Below, piece by piece: positions 28,942-41,035 of a DNA stretch of 64,000 nucleotides. Each line of letters begins with the position of its first letter. The first letter of the stretch is position 1. A program made the translations under genes and the position numbers. The DNA is taken from NCBI GenBank assembly GCA_001600875.1, contig BCLD01000004.1:880553-944552 (forward strand), in the 5' to 3' direction. The notes under the pieces were generated by a model that did no database searches, was not told the DNA's origin, and saw only the letters and a program-made list of their open reading frames with translations. The DNA comes from Solicoccozyma terricola (Eukaryota > Basidiomycota > Tremellomycetes > Filobasidiales > Piskurozymaceae).

Positions 28942-30400
28942 ATGGCAGACACAGACGACGGTTGGGCATTGACCGAATCGTATGTCTCTCCACTTCCCCC
29001 TTTTCCAATCGCGTGAACTCACGCCCTGCTACGTTCCGAGTTGAAATGCTGATTCTCATCGACGCGCGGTATCAACAGAGATCCCGTCGTGTTCACTCAA
29101 CTCCTCAAAGATATCGGCGTCAAGGGTCTTCAAGTCGTGAGTATCACGTATTCACGTGCACATTATCGTTTATCCTGAACATTTTTTCACCCACACCTTA
29201 TCTCCAGGACGACATCTACTCACTCGACTCTGCGTCCCTATCCATCCTCCAACCAATCCACGCTCTCATCTTCCTATTCAAATGGGTCGGCAAGTCATCT
29301 GACGAGACTACTGGGACAGGAGGACAGGCAGATGATGAACATTTAGGAGTATATTTCGCGAATCAGGTGAATGCGCTTGCTATCGTGAAGGACCTTGGAG
29401 CACGGACTGATGATGGGTTGGTTCGCGGGGGAAAAGGTCATTAACAATTCATGTGGGACGTTAGCTGCGTTAAACGCTGTGATGAATATTCCACCGAGGG
29501 ATTCAGAGTACAAGGATGAAGTGATTGAGCATGGTGTGAGTATGGTTTTCAGTTGGCTTTCCGCCGTTGTAAACGTTAATGAATGTTTTCGAGGTTATCA
29601 GCCTGAATTGACGAATTTGAGAGAATTTGGAAATGGAATGGATTCAATGTCGTAAGCGTTTCTTCCTCACCTCCCGCCATGGATTATCCTCTGATTCCCA
29701 CTCAAATATTCCTCCACACTCAAGGCTCGGTCACTTGATCACAAACTCTGAGCTAATCCGACATACACACAACTCATTCACTTCCTCTTCACCATTCTCA
29801 ATCTCACAAGACCCATCCGCTCAAAAGAAAGGAGACGCATATCATTTCGTCACTTATGTTCCTATAATGGGTGAATTATGGGAACTTGACGGATTGAGAT
29901 CGGCTCCCGTTAGACATGGGTTAGTGGAAGAGGGAGAAGGATGGGTGAATACGGCAAGAGAGGTTATTGAGAGAAGGATCGGGACTTATCCCGAGGGTTC
30001 AGTAAGTGTCCGTTGGCAAAGCACACCTGGTGTCATACCCCTTAACTGAGTATACATTCTCACCCGGACTCTTACACAGCTCATGTTCAACCTCCTCTGT
30101 ATCCGAGATGATCCACTTCCTCGCCTCCGGAGACAACTCTCCTCCCCAACAACACCCACATCTCTCATTCCCACCCTATCCGATCAACTCGCATCAGAAG
30201 AATCAAAGATCAGACGAGGACAGCTAGAAAACGGGTTACGACGTCATAATTGTATACCCCTCGTTATCGAGCTTTTGATGGCGATGGCGAGGGAGAAGGG
30301 TGAGGATGGGAAGAGCGTGTTGGAAGTGGCGAGAGAGAAAGCGAGGAAAGTCGGAGAGGAGAAGAGAGCAAGAGGAGATGATACACAGATGGAGGAATGA
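28942..30400 (+). CDS. Ubiquitin C-terminal hydrolase, UCH37/Uch2 type
   Basis: ATG 28942-28944. A short first exon (MADTDDGWALTES) joins DPVVFTQLLKDIGVKGLQV after a 3' splice site near 29080, then DDIYSLDSASLSILQPIHALIFLFKW. The catalytic Cys lies in VINNSCGTLAALNAVMNIP (about 29.44 kb). The catalytic His and the following Asp lie in GDAYHFVTYVPIMGELWELDGL (about 29.85 kb). The C-terminal extension, with ENGLRRHNCIPLVIELLMAMA, is the ULD-like tail that links UCH37 to the proteasome (Rpn13) or INO80 in other organisms. The stop TGA is at 30398-30400. All catalytic residues are present. The intron after GVYFANQ ends GAAAAG before GTCATT. Confidence 0.92.
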
Positions 30401-30628
30401 CAGCGGTCCGATGTGATGAGGATAGGCCGACAGTGTTGTAGCACTATGGATTCTATTTTATATGTTTCCATGAGTCTCGTCACAATCGTTATTCGTTTAT
30501 ACATACATTGTCCACCAAAGATCGCAACTGGCCGTTAAAATCATCCGTTACTCGTCAAAAATACTGAGCAAGCTTCTCCAGCCTACCCAAGCGAACGATA
30601 AAAGTCGCCTGGCAGAGTGTAAGTTCGG

Positions 30629-33600
30629 TTAGCCCCAGCAACACAGCCGGCCTTTCAAGAGGACGCACTTGGGTTCGACTTCCTCGTCACCTTCTAATGC
30701 ACCAGCCCAATCATTCCAATCCAAGTCCTCAGGTAACTCAGGGAGTCCTTGCTCCTCGAAGTAGCGCGAATGTTCTGGGCTATATGTCACTTGGTACGCT
30801 GCTACAGCGAACATCTGTTCCGTAGACAGGCGATGCGAGAGGGTAATGTTCTGCGCTGCGTGATCAGCGGTTTCCAGTGTATTAGCAACGATCTCTGCGA
30901 AGGCATCGCACACGGGTTCCTAAATCGGTAGATACACGATCAGTTCAGAAGGATTGAGAAGGCTGCGCGCAAATCGATCACCTTCAGATCACCATCCCTC
31001 ATGCTCTTTCTGCTTGGGTTACGCAACACCACGCCGGAACATGCCTCTGCCTCGGTTAAACGATATCTGTAACAGCCAAATGTGTAAGGGAAACTCCCCT
31101 GACTCATATGCATGCAACTCACCGAAGCATTACCTGCCATAGCGCCAAGTCATACTCGTTCTTGAGCTCGGCCGCCAAGCGCATGAATTTGGCAGGGACC
31201 GTGATCGACCCGAGGCGATCATCGTAGCCCGCAGCGATATCCGTGTCGTTGACAGGCTTGAACTCCGGATCCGAATCCACCTGAGACACAGCGCTTGAGC
31301 ATCAGTTCCAGCAGCATATATGCGGCACAGAGCATACTCACGATCCGGAATAATCTGCCGAGGATCTTGTTCGACTCGTAGGTCGATCCGTGCTGTTGAC
31401 AACACGGAGTTATGAGCACAAAATCCTCTTCTGCCATATGATGCCGCTCACATCTTTCCCAAAATACGTGGGCCAGTCTTTGATGCGATACGCGGTTGAA
31501 AGATAGGCGGGATGACCAGCTACGGACGAGCACACATATTGGCATCAGAGGGCCAGCAGAGAGAGGATGATTAACCTAACGACTCACTCTTCGCGAAATC
31601 AACACTGCATCGTACAAAAAGCACCGTAAGTTTACACGGTCTGGCCAGTAACGTCGCTCGGCCACTCACGCTGTGCTATGTATCTTTGCCAGCTCGATGC
31701 ATTTGTTCCCCAAAATACCTTCACAGTCTGCCCAGGCTAGATGACGGTTTGCCACTTGACCGAGGATCTATACACAGCATTAAAAATCTCAATTGCTTGG
31801 CTCCGCTCCCCTCCACTCATCGACTTGACGCTCACATCGTTCTGTATTACATCAACGGCGTGAGTGGAATTTTTTAGTTTGCAATACCCTTTGTACACTT
31901 CGATAAATCACCTTGACATAATTCACAAAGTTCTGACGAAGCAAAAATTAGGTCTGAATTCAGCGGCAATCATGTCCGGCAAGAGGATGATATCCGAAGT
32001 ATACCTGTTTGATATCTTGCTGAGTAACCTTAAGCACTCTGATCGGAGGTGGTGCTTCATAATCCATTGGTGGATGATTGAGCTTAAAGAAGAAAATAGG
32101 ATCCCAAATCAAGGTAAAGTCGTCACCTGCACATTGCCGGTAAGCATTGTCTACGAGTGCCTGCATACGCGTGCTCACCATCGAGGTCGCCACCTCCGAG
32201 CCTTTAAGCTGTCTTCGTCAGTAACCCTTAACCACTGCACAGCAATGAAGGTACGCACATATTCGGGAGATCTCGGCTTCCTTTGGTGTTGAAGACGATA
32301 ACGTTGACCAAGTGGCGAAGCTTGGGGTGGTCGACTGCGGTCACTAGCCGCATGTCACCTGCAGCGTAAATGAGATAGTCAAACTCGGAGTAAACTCGGA
32401 GTGGGGCGAGCCACCTTGTTAGCAAAGCGAACATACCGGGATGCACTGTATATCGCGCTAGCGTCAGTTCTAATAGACCACCTGGTCAACCATCGATACG
32501 TACTGGCTGGGGCCCTTGTCACAACACACTGGCCCGTGACCACGTACTTCGTTGCACCATCGCCATTATCTGGGTCACAATATTGGCAGAAAAGCTCTCC
32601 TTCTTCCAAGACCCCGTACTCATCCGGAATGCCTTAATATAAGACAGGTAAGCAGCTCTAGAAGATGGACGAACGGGAAAGTCTCACCGATAAGGTAAAC
32701 ACCATTGGGCACTTCCAGCCGCGCACGCCACCGAAGGTCTGACAGAAGGCGACATTCCACGATTCGCAAAACATCCTGAAGGACCGGATCGCGTTGAAAG
32801 CCGGCCTTGATGAGTGATTTTATGGGAAACTGTCGGAGCAATCGAGGTCAAAATGAGTCGAATGACCTTTCACCTTCCACTCACGAAGGCCAACGAAGAC
32901 GCGTCCCTGAGATCTTTCTTGCTTGCTTTGCTGCTTGCCACTCTGAGTGGAAGACCCCGAATGTGCTCAACCGCTTCCCTGAACAAGGCTTCAAATATAC
33001 CCTCCTCGACTCCAAGTGCCGCGAGGATCGAGATGAATTGACGGTTGAGATGGGCAACTCGATACTCGGCGATCTGCGAGGAAACCATCACCACAAGCCT
33101 TCACTCGCAATGTGTCGGTAGTAAAGTGACTTACTCGGACGACATTCATCACCTTGTCAGGAGATTTGAACTTCTCCATCGATGGTCTTATGCGAACATC
33201 CGCAGGCTTTACTTCTGGAGAAACGGAGAGAACACCTTTGCAACCCCCATAGCGAACTTGAATTGCCGAGGGTCTGCTATGGATACCGGTCCTAAATCCA
33301 AGCGCATGTGCAGCCCTTCTAGCAATATCCTCGCCGCAAACTCCAGCACCATCCGTAAAAGTACTGCATTCGTCGCGCCTTTCAATGATGAGAGACGAAC
33401 TTCGTTCTCGACACTACTCACTAGCCGTCTCGTTTGATATCATCCAACTCTTTTACGCGTCTAATTTCCAAGGGTACTGGCCGGGTGATGGAGAACGCCT
33501 ATACACCATGTCAAGGTCAACAGAATTGTTTTGTTCGGCTCATAGGACTACACCCACCTGTCCAAGACGCGCTACAAGAGGAAAGACAGCAAAGCAACGT

Positions 33601-36176
33601 TGAGTAAGACGGTACTGTACCATCGCACCCGCAACGGCTCACCAGAGTATTTGGCAACAACTTGCTCCTTGATGTCACCTATGTCCGTCCTAATACGGTC
33701 GGCTTGAAGGCCGTGGTCTTCGTGCAAGAACCAGCATCCGTGCTGCCTTTTATTGATTACAGCACAACGAGCCCATGTCAGTACATTGCTGGAGCGTAGG
33801 CGAACAGACGTGGTTTACCTGGCCTGAGAGGTACCAGCAGCAAGCCAAACGTAATGTCTTCCAGCCACCTTCAAGCCGTGGGTCAAAGCCCGGCGAATAC
33901 GAGCAAGCAGTCCCGCACTCATGTTGGTGTCATCCGCATCCCGAACCTCGCCATTGATCTGTTCACGTCCAAGGCAGTTGTCGTCGGCTGTCGGGTCCTT
34001 TCGCTTAGTGAGGTGTATCCACTCACAAACAGTTTATCCTCCTCGTCAGAGAACGACACCCTGAGAAAATGATCGACGTGTTTGAACTTCCGCAGTACCG
34101 AGTTTGATGTCTCTGGACCCGGAGCAAACATTAGAATTCTCGTCGGAGTAATCTGCACGCGATATATCTGCAGTACGTGAGCTGAAGGTAGAGTGCGGCG
34201 ATGCCTAAGTTGATGGGACCTCTCTGTGAAGTTGGAGGTATCAGGACGACCCCTTCCAGACAAATTACTTAACGACTCACTTCGTACGAGACTTGAAATA
34301 TGGGTAATTCGTTCCTCGTTGTACAATGCCTCCAAGACTCTCTCCCGTAAGCCAAGACCTGACTCTTCCGCGAGTCTCACAGCGGTTTGTTCGGGAGACT
34401 CGCCAGGTATGATCAATTCGAAGTCTTCATCCGCTTCTATGACCGGAGTGAAACGATCCAGAGCGTCTAACAAGGTCGACCTCTCGACAGATAATAGGAT
34501 CCCTTGGCTAACCAAACCCTCTACCAACCATCTCGTCGAGAATGGAAGCTTCCGTTCTCGAGTAAGCGCAGCTTTGATCAGGTCGGAAGGCCTATTTCCA
34601 ATGTTTCGTCGAGGCTCCGGTCGTGCATATCGTCGTTGGATATCCTGTCGTAGGATGGTAACAATATCGGAACCTAGAGTAGTGCCAGTCAATGCTGGGG
34701 CCAGAGCCGGGTCTATCTTGGAAAGGACCCTAAGCTTCTCCAATATATCTCTCAGGTGGGAGTATTGACGAGCAGGCATCAAGAAAATGAACCGGAACGC
34801 GAGTGAATTGGACACCTGTTCAGAAAGCTCAATGAGTTTGACTTCTCAGACTGTGCAAACAATCTTATCATCAACTCACCTGAAATGTTTCTTGATCAGG
34901 CTCCACCGAGATCGGTCCACCTTCTAATTCTCCGTCCCTTCCATCGATCCCATTGCCAAGAGCAACCTCGACCCCGTTTGCCCTGTTCACAAAGTCCCAG
35001 CTAGTCGCTCTGCGCATCGTGAGGAATTGTCCTTCTTGGTCCGCATAAGTATCCAGTCGCTCGATGGTTTCTCCCCATGAGTTCGTGGCCAGTGTTCTGA
35101 AAGCAGGTGGTCGTCTCAGCGAGATCGTCAAAGTCACCTTGGTACGAAATTCGATATGTGTTTCAGGAGCAGCTGGTGGACGGCTCGTCGGCGGCGAGGA
35201 AGACCGGTTAGACCCGCTGTCTACCGAGAAGGGACTCATTGATCCACCTCTTCCCTGAGTGTTGGGATAGGCTGGTCGGTCATCTTCTATACTCATAGCT
35301 CTGCCTCTGCCTCTACCTCTGCCTCTGCCTCTGCCTCTCGCCCTCCATCCATTGTCTGCACCAGACTCATGTGGCTTCTTATCCGGCACTCGGACTTCTA
35401 TCGGGTCAGGGTCAGCAAAGTACCCAATGCCGCGGCCTAGGATATCAGCAATTGCAATCTTGCCGCGGAGGTGACGAGCTGCAGCAGGTGCAGACGACCA
35501 TGGGAAGTCTGAGGCTGTTGAATTAGGTATTGGATTGTGATGGCCAGCGGGCAAAGGGGTCAGGTCGAATTCGAACTCGTTGCGTTTAAAGTCCAAAGTG
35601 AGCCTGGAGGAAGCTGGAACGGTGGGATATTCAATGATCTGTGTTCAAATTGATCCTAGTCAGATCGTTCATTGAGCGCGGAAATCAGCCGGAATACGGT
35701 AGGCAATTTCACTCACCGGGTAGAAGGTCACCCGACGTCCATCTGTATTTCCCAACCCAAACTCGGAAACAAGATACTTGGCCTTGGAGCTCTCCTCACT
35801 TGAACCAAGTCCCACAGAACGAATGAATTTTCCCATATCCCCCAAACTGATACCGCCCAAAAGTCTTTCAAGATCGTTGAGTCTGTGATCCATGACGAAG
35901 ATCGTTTCAAGTGACACGGAGGAGAGGACGGATGGCGTTAGCTCGTGGAGTATGGAAAGACCTGGGATGTCTTTGTGAGTCTTTACAACAGCATGAGTAT
36001 GTGTGCGATACAATACTTGCCTGATACCTGTTGCACAGTCTCTACAACAGCATGAATTGTATGTGAGCTAAGACGAGCATTGAGTAGATATTCGGTGCGG
36101 CGTTCCTGGCAAGTATTCACGTGCACGTGACAGTATGCAATATCGGATATACTTTATGAGGTGGTGGAGGTCTCAT
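30629..36176 (-). CDS. RNA-dependent RNA polymerase (RNAi pathway)
   Basis: Complete multi-exon gene. I place the start at ATG 36174-36176: exon 1 is eight codons (MRPPPPHK, 36153-36176), intron 36106-36152, exon 2 36021-36105 (ERRTEYLLNARLSSH...QQVS), then a GC-AG intron 35962-36020. The N-terminal third includes an (RG)6 stretch near 35300-35343. The RdRP region has RILMFAPGPETSNSVLRKFKHVDHFLRV, DVRIRPSMEKF, VPNGVYLIG, VLDEYGVLEEGELFCQYCDP and VDHPKLRHLVNVIVFNTKGSRDLPNM. The catalytic GGGDLDGDDFTLIWDP is split by a short intron after DLDG. All Asp of the DLDGD motif are intact. Cell-type RdRPs (QDE-1, Rdp1) make double-stranded RNA for Dicer. The stop is TAA 30629-30631. Several middle exon borders (31.0-33.9 kb) are approximate. 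Confidence 0.92.
36118..36129. promoter_or_regulatory. Two adjacent CACGTG cores in RdRP intron 1
   Basis: CACGTGCACGTG, two E-box cores back to back, inside the first intron of the RdRP gene (36106-36152), close to its start codon. Possibly a regulatory site; no binding is shown. Confidence 0.35.
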
Positions 36177-36694
36177 CCCCGGTGGGGGTTGAGCGCTGCT
36201 TCCTCCATGACCGCGGTTGAAAAGACCATATCGTCAACATTCAGCTCGCATTCTCCCTCAGTACAGGTGGATGTATGGTTTAGTCCAATTGTTCATTCGA
36301 AACTTAGAAAACTCACTGCCACATTGCGAGAGTTGGACTCAGAATCAGTGCAGCAGTATCCACATCATTTGACGGGAAGCCAGGTTCAGACGTCCGATCA
36401 AAAAACATATATAGGTCTGAAGGAGCTAGTAATGCAACTTCTCTTCTTGTGGGACGATTTGAATGTCTTCGCAATTAGGATTGGTCTGTACAGAACTGTT
36501 GCCGGGTTGTCCGGATGCTTTGCGAAAGCATTATCTAGTCAACAATGGAACCCGGAGGGGTATGCGGGCTTGGTCACGATGCCAGCTTGGCTCGCCATGC
36601 AGCTGGTTACGCTCAGTTGCGAAACCTGCAACGATTTATGGGCGACCTTTAAACCCGCTATGCCAAGTTCCGAAATCGAAAAAGACAAAAAGAA
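36177..36694. other. Intergenic region between RdRP start and tRNA-Lys
   Basis: 518 bp holding the upstream region of the RdRP gene. On the + strand a frame stays open from 36135 to 36797 (220 codons), but it runs antisense through RdRP exon 1 and the whole tRNA, contains no recognisable domain, and its tail is just translated tRNA. I treat it as non-coding. Confidence 0.5.
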
Positions 36695-36790
36695 AACCCG
36701 ACGCGGGGCTCGAACCCGCAATCGTACGATAAGCTACCTTTTGCAAGGTGAACTAAGAGTCGTACGCGATACCGATTTCGCCAGCCAGGC
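36695..36790 (-). tRNA. tRNA-Lys(CTT) with 23-nt intron
   Basis: Full cloverleaf on the minus strand. Acceptor GCCTGGC pairs with GTCGGGT with three G-U pairs, including the first. The D stem GCGA/TCGC and anticodon stem TACGA/TCGTA are perfect. The anticodon loop is CTCTTA(A) with anticodon CTT, the variable loop is CGATT, and the T arm is GCGGG TTCGAGC CCCGC. An intron of 23 nt (36731-36753) interrupts after position 37, the standard site. It contains ACCTT...AAGGT, which can pair. Mature length is 73 nt without CCA. The G-U at the first acceptor pair is slightly unusual. Confidence 0.92.
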
Positions 36791-36876
36791 TTGTTGATAT
36801 TAAATTCGCCCAACAATGTTCAGGTCTTGAGGCAAAAGTACAGGTCGAGTGCGCCTATGTCGAAGATAAAAATCAT

Positions 36877-37995
36877 TCATCTTACATTTGTCCCTCCGAA
36901 ACCTGTAGCCCGACGCATTTCTCCCATCCTACTACTCTCCGCAGTCTCATCCCTAAACCCTCCCCTTCTCCTCGCGCCCCATCTATCATCCACATCTTGA
37001 TATCCCATCGCTTGATCGAATCTAGCTCTGCCCTGCGGTTCCGTTCTAGGTCTCGTGGCCAAATACGCTCCAAGTCCACCCAATCCCAAGCCCGTCCAAA
37101 ATCCCATTCCACCTGGTCCTGTTCCAGCTCCACCAGTTGTTGTCGTAGTTGCTGGATCCGGTTTTGGATGTCTGGTGTATGGTGGCGGTGGTGGTCCGCC
37201 TCCGCCGCCTCCTCCACCGGGTCCCGGCCCCCCACCGCCGAACCAACCTAGGAAAGGAAAGTATCGGCGTGCCGGGGGAAGACGATAACGAGTGCGAGAC
37301 AGGCATGAGCGGATTAGAGAGTAGAGCATTATAGTCGAAACTAGGAGGAAAAGGAGGGAGAAGAGGGTTGAAGGGAGGGAATCTGCAGAACAGGTACAGG
37401 ATGGGATTACTCGGTGTGGATTGTTGCGGGACGCAGTTAAGATGACATACCGAAAAATCTGGATCGCGGTCGAATCCAGGCTATATTTTGACCTGATTCC
37501 ATTGCAGGATCCACTTGAACCAATCCGTATTCGAGCCCGCAAGACCCTTGCAAGACGTATCGATCTCCTGGTTTATTCCATCCTTCACATGATACTTGGA
37601 TAGATCCCAGACGTAGCGAGGAAGGGAGATCTGCTTCACACTGCCAGGTGTTGCCCAAATACATTGTGGGTCAATCTAACTGGTACAAGTACCAATCTAG
37701 CAATTACAGAGACACTCACCCGCCACTGAACGCCGCCTGCTCCGTCTGAACCGATGTTGAAGCAAGCCACCGTCTCTGGTTGGTATCGATTACACGCCTT
37801 GCCAATGCATTTCAGTTGTGCTGCAACAATTCGTTCCCAATTCAACGAGGGTTCATCTTGACCCATTCGCATTGACTTACGGATAGGTGCACCTCGACGA
37901 GCTGCAGTCTCCACTCCCCGTTGGAAAGTCAACGCTTGGATGGATGACATGAGCACCTTTGAATGGGACGAGCTTCCATCGCGGTTGTATACCAT
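36877..37995 (-). CDS. SARAF-like store-operated calcium entry regulator
   Basis: The luminal part reads VLMSSIQALTFQRGVETAARRGAPI, then after an intron PQLKCIGKACNRYQPETVACFNIG and GGVQWR, then CEADLPSSLRLGSIQVSCEGW and YVLQGSCGLEYGLVQ. This matches the SARAF order (QLxCxG...C.N.G.DG.xxQWxC..DL...VSCEG...L.GSCGLEY). A transmembrane segment (LFSLLFLLVSTIMLYSLI) follows, then a Gly/Pro-rich cytosolic tail with GFWTGLGLGGLGAYLA, ending STRMGEMRRATGFGGTNVR-like before TGA 36877-36879. In animals SARAF is an ER membrane protein that dampens STIM/Orai entry; a fungal role is inferred only. The true start is unresolved: no signal peptide is in frame directly upstream of 37995, so a short first exon is probably missing. 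Confidence 0.8.
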
Positions 37996-38449
37996 GATGA
38001 GTTGAACGATATACTTGCGGGTCGAAGGAGGATATGCTGAATGCAGCTTAGCTGCCCGATCCACACATGCCAACGTGGAAGTCTACCTCGGATCGGCCTG
38101 GGCCCCGCATGGTGACGTGTCATTTGTTGTTGATGCCCACGCGAACGCCAAGCATGTACAGTTGACATTTCCCCTATTTGCATTCAGTCGTCAATATCAT
38201 CATGCTCGGGGAAGGACAGCAAGTGAGGTCGTGTTCGGCATAGTCGGAGAGGAAGCCAGCGTTCTCTATCGGACGAGATTGAGGGCGTGGATACGGGACC
38301 GACCTTGGAGACTCTCTCGCCGAACAGCAATAAGTCACACGAGCACTTTGATTGGTCGTTTCACCGATTCACCGACTGTCATTCACCTTGTTATAATATA
38401 ACTCACTTGGAATCAGCATTTGCGTGAGGTATACGAATACCTCTGCATC
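37996..38449. promoter_or_regulatory. Divergent SARAF/GT18 upstream region
   Basis: 454 bp. It contains TGACGTGTCA at 38113-38122, the exact reverse complement of the TGACACGTCA unit of the HIS4 array. A small perfect inverted repeat GAGGTAT-ACGA-ATACCTC lies at 38425-38442, just before the GT18 start. The missing 5' exon of the SARAF gene may also lie here. A 128-codon + strand open frame (38015-38401) shows no domain and is not called. Confidence 0.5.
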
Positions 38450-40800
38450 ATGTTCGGATACACGGCGCTCTCTCAAGGTTATAGCGAACGGTCGTGAGTG
38501 TCTTGATATCTCTCTGTTTGTTCTGGCTCAACCTAATCCCCAATTTTTCAGCCGTCAATTGCCTCTTCTTACGCGACGATGGATCTTCATCCCCCTACTC
38601 CTCCTGGCAACGATCACCCTCTTTTTCCTTCCAACAACACGCGTAACCTCGCTACTCCGCTTCTCGGTACCTCCTGGCAGCCGCACATTCCCGCCATCTC
38701 CCTTCATTACGGTCTTTCAAGGTGGTGATTCGGACTGGGAAGGGGAAGTTGAGATGACGGGATTGACGAACAATCGTGGGAGGAAAGTGTTAGATCCTGG
38801 GATGACGAGGATAGAGGAATTTCCTTTCGGGCAGCCAGAGGAGGCGAATGATTGGGCTGAGGAGAGGTTGAGAGTATGTTTAGGTGGTGCAGGAGGATTG
38901 GAAGACGTATTGGGTTGGGAAAACGAGTTGAAGGAAGCAGATACTATGACTGAAGACAGCGATGAAGAATGGGTCGACGATGAATGGTCAGAGGGGAAGA
39001 TTGAACTGCGTCGTCGGAAAGAATGGGAGGATCTGGAAGATAGGCAGGAAAACACAGCTATGACCACAGACGCGACTGATCAGGAAATCGGCGCTGCTGA
39101 AGATCTCCCTTCCATGTTTATTCCGCTTGATCTCATCTCTGTCGTAGTGGACGATGAGCCAGAAGTTTCTGACTTTGAAGAAATACAATCAAAAGAAGCA
39201 GACAACGACGGAAATGAAAACGTTGGTGTGACACCGTCAGTCGGGGAAGATTGGGAGGAAATTATGTCATCGCAGAAGCAGGAGGCGGTAGAAACGTTTG
39301 ACGGTCTGACTCCCGAGGAGAATCACGGGGACGTGATCGAAGCCAACTTGGAGCCATTCCAGGAACTGCCCAATCCGAATCAACCGGAGGCGTTTGACGG
39401 TCTGTTTCGCGAGTTTGGTAGTTTGAATTCTCCACCAAGCCTGGACGGAGGCAAGCCCAGTGTTTGCGGACAAAACGAAACCAAGATCGTCATACTCGCG
39501 AGCTTTTGGTTTGTTGAAGCGGTTAGGGGAGTGAACACTGGTGAAGCTGTCTGGGGGAGATCAATCGTGAGTGTCTTTGCAGAGAAACCATTGCAAGACC
39601 TCTTTCTGACGCAATCCGAATCCAACGTCTCCAAGATCAACTCACTTTACGCTCAGAATTATACTATCCTCTTTTCGTCCCTTGGATGGATGAATGATGA
39701 CCCCGCTCTTCTCTTAAAGTTATATCACCGCTATCAACCCTACGTTCGAGTGATCATCTCTGAGCCAACGCAAATCGCTCACTGTTGGAGCTCCACCTCC
39801 GCTGGTGGTTGTCTAAAAAGTGCAGAAAACCCATCCGGTATCCCCGCATGGATGCTGCTGAGTTTCCATTATTGGGACTCGGTCGCTAACCCTCTGGGTG
39901 AAGGATGGACTTTATCGCCTTCGCCGACGAATGGGAATCGATTGATCTCGTATTCCATCGAAGCGACATGTCAACATCATCGGTACGTCGTCGCTTCCGA
40001 ACGGGAAAAACAGGTGTATCTGTTTGGAAAACAAACTAGTTACTTTTCACCGACGAGTGAACATCCTTGTCCTTGGAGTATACCATTTTTGGCAACCTTG
40101 GAATCAAGTTTTCACGACACGAATGGAGACGATATGTCGACCCATGTCGTCTTGGGCGCGCAGAGCGACAACCGTGACGCCGATACTCTTTTCTCGGTTC
40201 ATTCCGATACTCTTCACAACCTCGGCAAGCTGCCGAAGGATGAATTCCTCGATAGGGTCTCAAAATCTTCCGTCTTCGTGGGTGTAGGAAGGCCTGCAAT
40301 CTCACCTAGTCCATTCGACGCGCTTTGCGTAGGAGTACCCTTCGTGAATCCGGTATTGGATTGGGATGAGAAGGATCCGATGAGGAAGAAGGGATGGACG
40401 GCTCAACAGTGGTGGATGATGGATTTAGAGCCGTGAGTACGCTTGTTTGAAGAGGGGTTCGACACCATGGCTGATTTTTTTTTTGGGGGGGGGGGGGCTG
40501 GATGCAGACCATACGTGTATCATGTCTGGGCGGGAGATGAGGCAGGAATGAAGCTTGCTATCCAGACGGCGATGGATAACCCGATCGAGTCGTGAGTCCG
40601 GCAGTGCTGTCCTCTCTGACAAGTGTTATCTCTCAGTCCTGATCGAACCTTCTATGCGCAGCTTCATACCCGAACGAATGACGTTCGAGTTTGTGTGTGA
40701 TGCTATCGCTCGCGTAGTAGAGGATGACTGGAAGGGAATGGGTGAACGAGTGCTAGATGAACGGATACGAATGGGTGAAGGCGAGGTGTTTATCATATAG
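38450..40800 (+). CDS. Type II membrane glycosyltransferase, GT18 (MGAT5)-like
   Basis: Four exons: 38450-38493, 38552-40432, 40508-40591 and 40662-40800. Translation starts MFGYTALSQGYSERS, then a single membrane anchor RRWIFIPLLLLATITLFFLP near residues 25-45, as in Golgi type II transferases. A long acidic stem follows (38.9-39.4 kb). The catalytic half contains IVILASFWFVEAVRGVNTGEA, NYTILFSSLGWMND and near the end FVGVGRPAISPSPFDALCVGVPFVNPV, which resembles the sugar-nucleotide region of alpha-1,6-mannosyl-glycoprotein 6-beta-N-acetylglucosaminyltransferases. The donor and acceptor cannot be read from the sequence. Intron 40433-40507 carries a T8-G13 run. Placement in family GT18 rests on my recognition of this motif and is moderate. 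Confidence 0.65.
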
Positions 40801-41035
40801 ATACTATATGGGGTGGTACGGTGATACATGCATTTGGTTTAGAAAGGGGGGACAGCGTGCGCGATGGAGTTGGGATAAGCACAGGGACGGGGGGTGGATG
40901 TCGATGTCCATGATGGCAATATTATTCTGGGTTGTGCCCGATCACGTGAAACCGTGCACGTGACTAAAATCTGACGAATATCACTCAACATCCGTCGTCA
41001 CCAGGAACATCGTCGTCGTCGTCGGACCCTGGGAT

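Noticed and set aside
36135..36797. 220-codon open frame on the + strand
   Set aside because: It runs antisense across RdRP exon 1 and through the entire tRNA-Lys gene, and has no recognisable domain or intron context.
38015..38401. 128-codon + strand frame between SARAF and GT18
   Set aside because: It lies antisense to the SARAF 5' region and in the promoter, with no family signal.
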